A DNA stretch of 7,712 nucleotides from G020353235 sp964569555 (GTDB lineage: Bacteria > Chloroflexota > Dehalococcoidia > Dehalococcoidales > JAUYDJ01): NCBI GenBank assembly GCA_964569555.1, contig CAZMTT010000049.1, forward strand, positions 1-7,712. Reading direction: 5' to 3'. Both the position numbers and the translations under genes were made by a program. The stretch's first letter is position 1. The number at the start of each line of letters is the position of its first letter. Below are positions 1 through 6,645 of this stretch, piece after piece. The notes below the pieces were generated by a model that searched no databases, was not told the origin of the DNA, and was given only the letters and a program-made list of their open reading frames with translations.

Positions 1-1138
1 CAATCTTGACCGGGCATCTTACCTTGCACCGGCCGCAGGTAAGGCAGGTATAGGCGATTGAGGCTGCCTTCTCTATATCCTGGCTGATCATGGCCGCCCA
101 GATGGCACCGATGCCGGCGAAGTACTTGTCACCGAAGTGGCCGGCGGTGACGGCGAAGGTGGGGCACTCATAGAGGCAGCCGCCACAGCGCAGGCAGTAG
201 AGGGCCTGGCGCAGTATCGGGTGCCTGGCCAGTTTGGTCCGGCCATCATCCAGAAAGATGACATGGAATTCTTTGGGGCCGTGGACGCCATAGGTGGTTA
301 CCTTCTCAATATCACCGGTTTTGCTCGGACCGGAGACCAGGCTGACATAGCTGGGAACGATATAGTTGGCGTAGCGCCAGGTTACCTCGGTAGTCTTATA
401 GGCATCATTCAGGGTTGGCACCAGCTTCTCCATACCCACCAGGGCAATATGGACCGGCGGGAAGCCGGTCGCCAGGCGGATATTTCCCTCATTCTCAATC
501 AGAAACAGGGTTCCGGTGTCTGACGCCACCACATTGGCACCGCTGATGCCGATATCGGCCTGGCAGAATTTATCGCGGAGCAGTTTGCGGGCGGTGGCGA
601 CCAGCTCTTCGATATCCGAGGTTAACTCCGCCTCGGTTATGCGGGCAAAGAGCTGGGCGACATCTTCGCGGGGCACATGAATCGCCGGTGAGGTGATGTG
701 CATCGGCTTTGCCCCCAGTTTCTGCAGGATGAATTCCCCCAGGTCGGTCTCGTAAACATCGTTGCCCTTTTCTTCCAGGTGCTCGCGCAGCCCGATTTCT
801 TCCCCGGTCATGCTTTTACCTTTGACAATCAGCTTGTTGCTGCCGACCAGGCCGGCGATGATGTTCAGGGCGTCAGCGGCGGTTTTGGCAATATAGGCAT
901 TTCCCTTGTTCTCTTCAATCGCTCCGCTCGCCTGCTCGGCTAGCTTCGCCATCTCGCCGGTAGCCTTTTCTTTTATCTCCCTGACCTCTTCCGCCATCTT
1001 GATGGTGTGGGGGAATTTCTTCAGGGCTTTATCGGTGTTGGCGCGGTAGCTCTTGATGGCCCGGGACAGAGCCAGCCTTATCCGCTCGTCACGGGCGGCG
1101 GCCATCAGTTCTTTCTTGTAATCGCTGAAAGTAGACAT
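1..1138 (-). CDS. LutB-like LUD-domain protein with two 4Fe-4S motifs (C-terminus beyond window)
   Basis: Partial gene: 379 codons are visible from the ATG at 1138-1136, with no stop before the left edge. I translated it by hand. Residues about 60-300 form a LUD domain, seen in KGKSMTGEEIG (106-116), ETDLGEFI (130-137), ISGANVVASDTGTL (198-211) and ENEGN (215-219). Two ferredoxin-type motifs follow: C315, C318, C321, C325-P, and C365, C368, C371, C375-P. This is the LutB architecture. LutB works with LutA and LutC in oxidation of L-lactate to pyruvate in the cytoplasm or at the membrane face. Known LutB proteins are about 470-480 residues, so roughly 90 residues are probably missing. The start follows the upstream stop by 3 bases, and a GGAG about 9 bases ahead supports it. 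The neighbouring CCG protein would be the LutA-like partner. A lutC-like or flavoprotein dehydrogenase gene, if present, would lie left of the window. The family is clear, but the substrate is unproven. Confidence 0.85.
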   Translation of the reverse strand, partial: MSTFSDYKKELMAAARDERIRLALSRAIKSYRANTDKALKKFPHTIKMAEEVREIKEKATGEMAKLAEQASGAIEENKGNAYIAKTAADALNIIAGLVGSNKLIVKGKSMTGEEIGLREHLEEKGNDVYETDLGEFILQKLGAKPMHITSPAIHVPREDVAQLFARITEAELTSDIEELVATARKLLRDKFCQADIGISGANVVASDTGTLFLIENEGNIRLATGFPPVHIALVGMEKLVPTLNDAYKTTEVTWRYANYIVPSYVSLVSGPSKTGDIEKVTTYGVHGPKEFHVIFLDDGRTKLARHPILRQALYCLRCGGCLYECPTFAVTAGHFGDKYFAGIGAIWAAMISQDIEKAASIAYTCLTCGRCKVRCPVKI

Positions 1139-1141
1139 TCG

Positions 1142-2149
1142 CTAAGTCTCCATAGCCATGGCCACTACCTGGGCCAGGTCAAGGATTTCGATACTGTCCG
1201 CTTTTAGTTCTTTCAGGCTTGACTTCAGCTGCATAATACACCCCGGGCATTGGGTGACGATAATCTGGGCACCGGTCTCAGCCAGCTCGCGGGCTCTATT
1301 GGTGGCCAGAATCTGGCTGAGCTCGGGGAAAACGGCTTCAAAGCCGCCCCCGCCCCCGCAGCAGGTTGACCACTCCCCGCTGGTCCACTCGGCTTCGATA
1401 AGCTCGATATTATTGATGGCGCTCAGGATTTGCCGCGGCTCATCAATAATTTCCAGATAGCGCCCGAGCTGACAGGGGTCGTGGTAGGTAACCTTCACCT
1501 GGCGCGGGAAACTTAGTTTTCGCCCGGAAATATTTGCCAGCACCACTTCGGTGAAGTGCTTGACCTCAAGGTCATACCCATCAACAAAGAGGGGAAACAG
1601 GTTGCGCAGGGCATAGGTGCAGGAGGGGACAATGCCGATTACTCGCTTCACCCCCAGAGACTTCAGCTTCTGGTAAGCCTTCTCGGCGTTCTGGGCAAAG
1701 TCTTTGTGCAGTCCGATGTAGTAGAGGGGTGCCCCGCAGCAGGGCTCGTCCTCCGCCAGGTAGCCGAACTCCACCCCCAGTTTGCTCAGCACCTTAACCG
1801 CGGCTATTAGGGGCTGAATATCGGCATCACTACCCCGGGCGGATACCTTGCCGTATAGCCCGGCCAGGTCAGCGCCCAGCTTTCTGGGCAGGGCAGCCAG
1901 GCGCATCGGCAGTTCGGCACCGACGGCGCTCCTGTCCATCATCCGTATCAGGGACATCAGGCTTTCCAGCTGACTGGAATACTGGTAGCCGCAGCCGGCA
2001 AAGAATACCGTCTCTGCCTTCGGGGGAAGATTAAGGTCTTTGGCCCACCTGGCGCCCTCTTTCTTGGCGGTGCCAAGTATATTCTGCTTGGCAGTAATAT
2101 TATCGGCCAGATAAACCAGCCCCGGTGGGATGAGTTTTTTCCCGTTCAT
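1142..2149 (-). CDS. CCG-domain Fe-S protein, HdrD/LutA/GlcF-like electron-transfer subunit
   Basis: A 335-residue protein with two cysteine-rich CCG regions. The C-terminal motif is complete: C226 (in HDPCQLGR), C263-C264 followed by five glycines, then C301-P-G-C304. The spacings of 36 and 36 residues fit the canonical C-x31-39-CC-x35-36-CxxC. The N-terminal motif is degenerate: C53 (in FFAGC), C137-C138-G and C177 are present, but V174 replaces the first Cys of CxxC. There is also an extra stretch of roughly 45-50 residues between C53 and C137. In HdrB/HdrD these motifs bind unusual Fe-S clusters for thiol/disulfide or hydroxyacid redox chemistry. There is no N-terminal ferredoxin domain, unlike HdrD or GlcF, so the ferredoxin clusters may come from the adjacent LutB-like protein. 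I see no Shine-Dalgarno. The start lies 2 bases after the upstream stop, so translation is probably coupled. The substrate is unknown. Confidence 0.88.
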   Translation of the reverse strand: MNGKKLIPPGLVYLADNITAKQNILGTAKKEGARWAKDLNLPPKAETVFFAGCGYQYSSQLESLMSLIRMMDRSAVGAELPMRLAALPRKLGADLAGLYGKVSARGSDADIQPLIAAVKVLSKLGVEFGYLAEDEPCCGAPLYYIGLHKDFAQNAEKAYQKLKSLGVKRVIGIVPSCTYALRNLFPLFVDGYDLEVKHFTEVVLANISGRKLSFPRQVKVTYHDPCQLGRYLEIIDEPRQILSAINNIELIEAEWTSGEWSTCCGGGGGFEAVFPELSQILATNRARELAETGAQIIVTQCPGCIMQLKSSLKELKADSIEILDLAQVVAMAMET

Positions 2150-2151
2150 GG

Positions 2152-3237
2152 CTATTTTTTCGCCAGTTTCTTAATTATGACATCGGCTACCTGGGAAGTG
2201 CCTACCGGTGGCTCGGTAGCCGTTTCTGATTTCAGGTCGTAGGTGACACTCTTGCCTTCGGCGATGACCTCAGCGATAGCCCCCTCTAATTTATCGGCCG
2301 CCGCCACCTCGCCGAGGTGGCGCAGCATCATCACTCCGGAGAGCATCATTGCCATCGGGTTGGTCTTATTCTGCCCGGTGTATTTCGGGGCGCTGCCGTG
2401 GGTGGGCTCAAAAAGGGCAATCTCATCACCGATATTAGCCCCCGGGGCCACCCCCAGCCCGCCGACCAGCCCGGCACATAAGTCTGAGATTATATCTCCG
2501 TAGAGATTGGGCGCCACGAGGACATCAAACTGGTACGGCTTTTTCACCAGCTGCATCATCACGTTGTCCGCCAGTCTGTCCTCAAACTCAATATCGGGGT
2601 ATTCTTTGGCAACCTCGCGGGAGACCGTCAGGAACAGGCCATCGGAAAATTTCATGATGTTGGCTTTATGAATGGCGGTTACCTTCTTGCGCCCGTAGCT
2701 GCGGGCATATTTAAAGGCAAAGTGGACGATGCGGCGGCTGGCCGTCTCTGAAATCATCTTCAGGCTGAAGCCGGAGTCACTCCTGACCCGCTCTCCCGTT
2801 GCCTGGGCAATTAGCTCGACTAATTTAGCGGCTTCATCGCTGCCCTTCTCAAACTCAATGCCGGCATAGAGGTCTTCGGTATTTTCCCTGACCATCACGA
2901 TATCAACGTCCTTATAAGGGGAGGGAACGCCGGGGTAAAGCTTGCACGGGCGCAGGCAGGCATACAGGTCCAGGGTCTTGCGCATGGCTACATTAACACT
3001 GCGGAAGCCGTGGCCGATCGGTGTCGTAATCGGGCCTTTCAGGGCAACCCTATTTTTCCGGATAGAGTCAAGCACGCTCTCGGGCAGGGGAGTGCCGTAT
3101 TTATCCATAATATCGGCACCGGCATGGGCTATCTCCCAGTCAAAAACAACGCCGGTTGCCTCCAGCACCCGCCGGGTCGCTTCGGTGACCTCGGGGCCGA
3201 TGCCATCACCGGGAATAAGGGTAACACGATAAGCCAT
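2152..3237 (-). CDS. icd: Isocitrate dehydrogenase (short form, isocitrate/isopropylmalate dehydrogenase family)
   Basis: A 361-residue beta-decarboxylating dehydrogenase predicted to convert isocitrate to 2-oxoglutarate and CO2 in the cytoplasm. Family marks in order: N-terminal IPGDGIGPE (8-16), the substrate loop RSVNVAMRK (79-87) followed by LDLYACLRP (89-97), RENTEDLYAG (117-126), K191 in the catalytic-lysine segment, and the signature NLYGDIISD (244-252) with D248 and D252 as metal ligands. S80 and N82 match the isocitrate-binding Ser and Asn of Icd. LeuB has a hydrophobic LL-x-LR arrangement there instead, so I reject isopropylmalate dehydrogenase. HGSAPKY (280-286) and Y333 match E. 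coli NADP-enzyme residues K344, Y345 and Y391, while S337 sits where E. coli has R395. NADP use is therefore likely but not certain. AGGAG at 3244-3248, 6 bases before the ATG, supports the start. It sits directly downstream of the LeuCD-like pair, which fits an aconitase plus Icd module. Homoisocitrate dehydrogenase is the main alternative. Confidence 0.88.
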   Translation of the reverse strand: MAYRVTLIPGDGIGPEVTEATRRVLEATGVVFDWEIAHAGADIMDKYGTPLPESVLDSIRKNRVALKGPITTPIGHGFRSVNVAMRKTLDLYACLRPCKLYPGVPSPYKDVDIVMVRENTEDLYAGIEFEKGSDEAAKLVELIAQATGERVRSDSGFSLKMISETASRRIVHFAFKYARSYGRKKVTAIHKANIMKFSDGLFLTVSREVAKEYPDIEFEDRLADNVMMQLVKKPYQFDVLVAPNLYGDIISDLCAGLVGGLGVAPGANIGDEIALFEPTHGSAPKYTGQNKTNPMAMMLSGVMMLRHLGEVAAADKLEGAIAEVIAEGKSVTYDLKSETATEPPVGTSQVADVIIKKLAKK

Positions 3238-3248
3238 TGACTTCTCCT

Positions 3249-3746
3249 CTATTCTAGTTTAAAGCTACCATATTTTTTAATATAGGGGATAAGCCCGCCG
3301 CAGTTAAGTATCGCCAGCATCACCGCCGGGATTTTATTAAATTCAAGCTCGCTACCGTTGGTGGTGTCCCTGACAATGCCCGCGGTCAGGTCTATCTCCA
3401 GCTCATCCCCGTCATTAATTTTATCAGTAGCACAGATTAATACCGGCAGCCCTAAATTTATGGCGTTTCGGAAGAAAATACGGGCCACCGATTTGGCTAA
3501 AACGGCGCTGACTCCAGCCATTTTGATGACCAGCGCGGCGTGCTCCCGGCTGGAGCCGAGCCCGAAGTTATTGCCGGCGACGACAAAGTCCCCCGGCTTC
3601 ACTTTGGCGGCGAAGGCGGGGTCGGCATCTTCCAGGACATGCTTGGCCAGCTCGGGCGGGTTGCTCCTGAGGTGGGCATAGCGCCCGGGTATGATGTGGT
3701 CGGTGGAGATGCTGTCACCGAATTTAAAGGCTCTGCCTTTAAGCAC
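3249..3746 (-). CDS. leuD: LeuD-like small (swivel) subunit of an aconitase/3-isopropylmalate dehydratase family hydro-lyase
   Basis: A 165-residue protein, the usual length of the stand-alone swivel domain in archaeal-type LeuD/HacB enzymes. It pairs with the LeuC-like subunit encoded just upstream. Visible marks are the N-terminal FGDSISTDHIIPGRY (9-23), GNNFGLGSSREHAA (58-71) with the swivel Ser-Arg pair, and FRNAINLGLPV (92-102). The specificity loop after IPGRY reads AHLRS. As I recall, isopropylmalate and homoaconitase small subunits differ in exactly this loop (for example YLVY versus YLRT), so this sequence does not settle the substrate. The start is a GTG immediately after the leuC TAG with no gap, preceded by a very strong Shine-Dalgarno. 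With an Icd-type dehydrogenase downstream, aconitase activity (citrate to isocitrate) is my preferred reading. Isopropylmalate or homocitrate dehydration remains possible. Confidence 0.88.
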   Translation of the reverse strand: MLKGRAFKFGDSISTDHIIPGRYAHLRSNPPELAKHVLEDADPAFAAKVKPGDFVVAGNNFGLGSSREHAALVIKMAGVSAVLAKSVARIFFRNAINLGLPVLICATDKINDGDELEIDLTAGIVRDTTNGSELEFNKIPAVMLAILNCGGLIPYIKKYGSFKLE

Positions 3747-5000
3747 CTAAATCACCTCCCTGGGGTCGGTGATTTCACCGGTCAGGGCGCTGGCGGCAGC
3801 CGTTGCCGGGCTCGCCAGATAGATAAAGGCTTCCGGGCTACCCATTCTGCCCCGGAAATTGCGGTTGGAAGTGGAGAGGCAGACCTCCCCGCTCCCCAGC
3901 ACCCCCTGGTGCAGACCGAGGCAGGGCCCGCAGCCGGGGGGCAGAATTACCGCCTCGGCTTCAATCAGGGTCTGGATATAGCCGGCCCGGATTGAGTCCA
4001 GCATAACCTGCCGGGAAGCCGGCGCCACGATTAAGCGGGTCCGGGGGTGGCGTTTCTTTCCCCGTAAAATATTGGCCGCCAGAGCCAAATCATCCAGGCG
4101 CCCGTTGGTGCAGGTGCCGATTACGACCTGATTGATTTTGGTCCCCTTGAGCTCGGTCACCGGGGCGGTGTTGTCCACGGTGTGGGGCTTGGCTACCATT
4201 GGTTCCAGCTTAGCCATATTAATATTGATTATCTTTTCATAGCTGGCGTCATCATCCGCCGAAATGGGCTGGTATTCGTTACTTCGTCCCTGGGAAGTGA
4301 GATACTCCCGGGTAATCTTATCGGCGGCGAAGAGCCCGGCTTTAGCCCCGGCTTCGACCACCATGTTGGCGATGGTCAGGCGGGCTGGCATTGACATATT
4401 GCCAATGCTGCTGCCGCCAAACTCCAGCGCCTTATAGGTGGCGCCATCGGCGCCAATCTGCCCGATAAGATAGAGAATAAGGTCTTTGCCATAGACGCCA
4501 TCGGGGAAATTACCCGAGAGCACTACTTTGATGCTCTCCGGGACGCGCAGCCAGGTCTCGCCCAGCGCCAGGGCAATGGCGACATCGGTTGAGCCCATGC
4601 CGGTGGCGAAGGCACCGAGGGCGCCGGCGGTCACGGTGTGGGAATCGGCGCCGATGATGACATCACCCGGTTTAGCCAGGGACTCGGCGACTATCTGGTG
4701 GCACACCCCCTCGCCGACCTCGGAGACAGTGGCGCCGCTCTGGCGGGCGAACTCACGCAGCAGCTTGTGGTCGTTGGACAGCCCGTAATTGGGGCTGGGG
4801 GCGGCGTGGTCTATAAATAAGACGCTTCGGGTGGGGTTAGCCAGGCGGGCAAAGCCGCTGCTCTGAAACTGCCGCACCGTCAGCGGTCCGGTGGTGTCCT
4901 GGACGAAGACCAGGTCTACCGGGGCAATAACAATACTGCCGGAAATAGCCTCGCTTTTGGCTTTCTGGCTCAGTATTTTTTCCGCTAGCGTCTTACCCAT
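3747..5000 (-). CDS. leuC: LeuC-like large [4Fe-4S] subunit of an aconitase/3-isopropylmalate dehydratase family hydro-lyase
   Basis: A 417-residue large subunit, the length of the archaeal-type LeuC2/HacA group and shorter than the roughly 465 residues of E. coli LeuC. The cluster ligands are C297 (GTCTNGR, 295-301), C357 and C360 (GCGPCLG, 356-362). Other marks are DHAAPSPN (64-71), GADSHTVTAGALGAF (117-131) and the C-terminal STSNRNFRGRMGSP (376-389). The protein dehydrates and rehydrates a tricarboxylic or isopropylmalate-type substrate together with the adjacent LeuD-like subunit. The ATG at 5000 has AGAGG almost touching it and a second GGGAG 11 bases upstream, so the ribosome site is present but oddly placed. 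The 57-base gap back to the carboxyltransferase gene is the longest inside the cluster, and I found no convincing promoter or terminator in it. The last codons also encode the Shine-Dalgarno of leuD. Substrate identity is inferred from context only. Confidence 0.9.
   Translation of the reverse strand: MGKTLAEKILSQKAKSEAISGSIVIAPVDLVFVQDTTGPLTVRQFQSSGFARLANPTRSVLFIDHAAPSPNYGLSNDHKLLREFARQSGATVSEVGEGVCHQIVAESLAKPGDVIIGADSHTVTAGALGAFATGMGSTDVAIALALGETWLRVPESIKVVLSGNFPDGVYGKDLILYLIGQIGADGATYKALEFGGSSIGNMSMPARLTIANMVVEAGAKAGLFAADKITREYLTSQGRSNEYQPISADDDASYEKIININMAKLEPMVAKPHTVDNTAPVTELKGTKINQVVIGTCTNGRLDDLALAANILRGKKRHPRTRLIVAPASRQVMLDSIRAGYIQTLIEAEAVILPPGCGPCLGLHQGVLGSGEVCLSTSNRNFRGRMGSPEAFIYLASPATAAASALTGEITDPREVI
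3751..3759 (-). promoter_or_regulatory. Strong Shine-Dalgarno for the leuD-like gene, inside the leuC-like coding end
   Basis: On the minus strand this reads GGAGGTGAT, a nine-base match to the canonical 16S rRNA anti-Shine-Dalgarno. It lies 8 bases (counted from GGAGG) before a GTG start. It is encoded within the final codons of leuC, and the leuC TAG directly abuts the GTG. A strong site combined with a weaker start codon and stop/start adjacency suggests tuned, coupled production of the two subunits. Confidence 0.85.
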
Positions 5001-5057
5001 ACCTCTGGGAGCTCCCTACCATGAAAAGTTCACTGGAATTACGGCTAGACCGCCCGT

Positions 5058-6605
5058 TTACATCGGGATATTGCCGTGCTTTCGGGCCGGGCGGCTCTCC
5101 TTTTTATTAAGCAGTGCCTCAAGAGCGGCAATTATCTTCGGGCGAGTATCCTGGGGGGAGACAACGGCGTTGATATACCCCTGGCTGGCGGCGATATAGG
5201 GGTTATAGAATAGCTGGCGGTATTCCTCTATCTTCTCCGCCTCTTTCGCCTTGGGGTCTTTCGCCGTCTTGATTTCCTGGCGGTGAATAATAGCCGCCGC
5301 ACCCTCGGCACCCATAACCGCGATTTCAGCCTGAGGCCAGGCGAGGGTATAGTCAGCCCCCAGGCTCTGGCTGCACATGGCGATATACGCCCCGCCGTAG
5401 GCTTTACGGGTAATCAGGGTAATCTTGGGCACCGTTGCCTCGGAGTAACACCACAGCAGCTTGGCACCGTGCCGGATAATGCCCCCCCACTCCTGATGGC
5501 TGCCGGGAAGAAAGCCGGGGACATCGGCGATAGTAAGCAACGGAATATTAAAGGCATCGCAGAAGCGGATGAAGCGGGTGGCCTTGTCCGAGGCGTTAAT
5601 ATCCAGACAGCCGGCCAGGTGGCTGGGCTGGCTGGCAATGATGCCAACGGCGTGCCCGTTTAAGCGGGCGAAGGCGGTGATAATATTGGGGGCGTAGAGC
5701 CGTGACGGCTCCAGAAACTCCCCGTTATCCACAATTGACTGAATGATGTCTTTCATATTGTAGGTCTTCTGGGCGCTCTCCGGTATAATTTTCTCCAGGG
5801 CCGGGTCGGTGCGGTCCGCTGAATCGCCGGGGGTGATGTCGGGTGGTTTTTCCTCATAGCTCGGGGGCAGATAGCCCAGCAGTTTTTTGATTTCGGCAAT
5901 CGCCTGCTCATCGTTATCACAGACAAACTGGGCCACTCCGCTTTTGCTGCCGTGGGTCATGGCGCCGCCCAGTTCCTCGCTGGTTATCTCTTCACCGGTG
6001 GCGGCTTTGACCACCTGGGGGCCGGTGATATGCATATAGCTGCTTCCCTTCACCATAAAAACGAAGTCGGTCATCGCCGGGGAATAGACGGCACCCCCCG
6101 CCGCCGGTCCCATAATGGCTGATATCTGGGGGATAACCCCGGAGGCACCGGCGTTGCGGAAGAAGATTTTGCCGTAGCCGTCAAGGGCATTGATTCCTTC
6201 CTGAATACGGGCGCCACCGCTGTCAATGAAACCGACTAGGGGCGCTTTTATCGACAGCGCCATGTCCATAACCTTGGCTATCTTCTTGGCGTGCATCTCA
6301 CCCAGGGTGCCGCCGCGGGCGGTAAAGTCCTGGGAAAAGACACATACCGTGCGCCCGTTTACCTTGCCAAAGCCGGTAACTACGGCGTCGGCGGGGATAG
6401 ACACCTTGTCCATGTCGAAGTTGGTGCAGTGGTGCTGGACGAACAGGTCCAGCTCCTGAAAAGTATCGGGGTCAAAGAGAAGGTCAATCCTCTCCCGTGC
6501 CGTCAGTTTACCGGAACTGTGCTGCTGCTGGACGCGCTCTTCGCCGCCACCAGCTTTTGCCTTTGCCTCCAGCTCAGCCAGCCTATCCAGTTTATCTTGC
6601 GTCAT
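5058..6605 (-). CDS. Biotin-dependent acyl-CoA carboxylase carboxyltransferase subunit (MmdA/PccB family)
   Basis: From the ATG at 6605 this is 515 residues, the normal family length. An upstream in-frame ATG at 6620 would give 520, and residue numbers below use that longer form. The fold is a double crotonase carboxyltransferase. The N half has KLTARERIDLLFDP (38-51), FSQDFTARGGTLGE (95-108) and the oxyanion segment SGGARIQEG (134-142). The C half has ADVPGFLPG (365-373), the second oxyanion segment YGGAYIAMCS (408-417) and WPQAEIAVMGAEGAA (428-442). The tail RPARKHGNIPM is typical. The protein moves CO2 between carboxybiotin and an acyl-CoA such as propionyl-CoA/methylmalonyl-CoA. No biotin carboxylase, biotin carrier or membrane decarboxylase subunit is visible, so the partners are encoded elsewhere. 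The 6605 start is preferred because family members usually begin M-x-x-K and because a likely -10 box covers the 6620 ATG. Neither start has a Shine-Dalgarno. It appears to be the first gene of the operon. Confidence 0.9.
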   Translation of the reverse strand: MTQDKLDRLAELEAKAKAGGGEERVQQQHSSGKLTARERIDLLFDPDTFQELDLFVQHHCTNFDMDKVSIPADAVVTGFGKVNGRTVCVFSQDFTARGGTLGEMHAKKIAKVMDMALSIKAPLVGFIDSGGARIQEGINALDGYGKIFFRNAGASGVIPQISAIMGPAAGGAVYSPAMTDFVFMVKGSSYMHITGPQVVKAATGEEITSEELGGAMTHGSKSGVAQFVCDNDEQAIAEIKKLLGYLPPSYEEKPPDITPGDSADRTDPALEKIIPESAQKTYNMKDIIQSIVDNGEFLEPSRLYAPNIITAFARLNGHAVGIIASQPSHLAGCLDINASDKATRFIRFCDAFNIPLLTIADVPGFLPGSHQEWGGIIRHGAKLLWCYSEATVPKITLITRKAYGGAYIAMCSQSLGADYTLAWPQAEIAVMGAEGAAAIIHRQEIKTAKDPKAKEAEKIEEYRQLFYNPYIAASQGYINAVVSPQDTRPKIIAALEALLNKKESRPARKHGNIPM

Positions 6606-6615
6606 TGCCGAAATA

Positions 6616-6645
6616 ATCATATCACACTGCTTCGGTGACCGACAA
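6616..6645 (-). promoter_or_regulatory. Predicted promoter of the minus-strand operon
   Basis: Read on the minus strand, a TTGTCG -35-like box (6645-6640) is followed, after an 18-base spacer, by TATGAT (6621-6616). The TATGAT is preceded by TG plus one base, giving an extended -10. Transcription would begin at about 6606-6609. It overlaps the upstream candidate ATG of the carboxyltransferase gene, which argues for the start at 6605 and a leader of 0-4 bases. This is motif inspection only. Confidence 0.5.

Noticed and set aside
137..523. Plus-strand open frame opposite the LutB-like gene
   Set aside because: It is antisense to a well-supported conserved protein, shows no recognisable domain, and arises from GC-rich codon use.
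2152..3237. Naming the dehydrogenase leuB (3-isopropylmalate dehydrogenase) because it follows leuCD
   Set aside because: The substrate segment reads RSVNVAMRK, with the Ser and Asn of isocitrate enzymes and not the LeuB hydrophobic pattern. HGSAPKY is Icd-like.
3540..3995. Plus-strand open frame of about 150 codons across the leuC/leuD junction
   Set aside because: It lies antisense to two conserved genes with intact active-site motifs, and its translation has no family features.
5007..5016. Perfect palindrome GGGAGCTCCC upstream of leuC, as an operator or hairpin
   Set aside because: Ten bases without a loop do not make a terminator, no promoter is visible beside it, and the GGGAG is more simply part of a ribosome-binding region.
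5017..5057. Internal promoter or terminator in the 57-base gap before leuC
   Set aside because: I found only a four-base ACGG/CCGT pairing, no T-run after a stem on either strand, and no credible -10/-35 pair.
5283..5663. Plus-strand open frame opposite the carboxyltransferase gene
   Set aside because: It is a shadow of the conserved carboxyltransferase reading frame and has no plausible domain or ribosome site.
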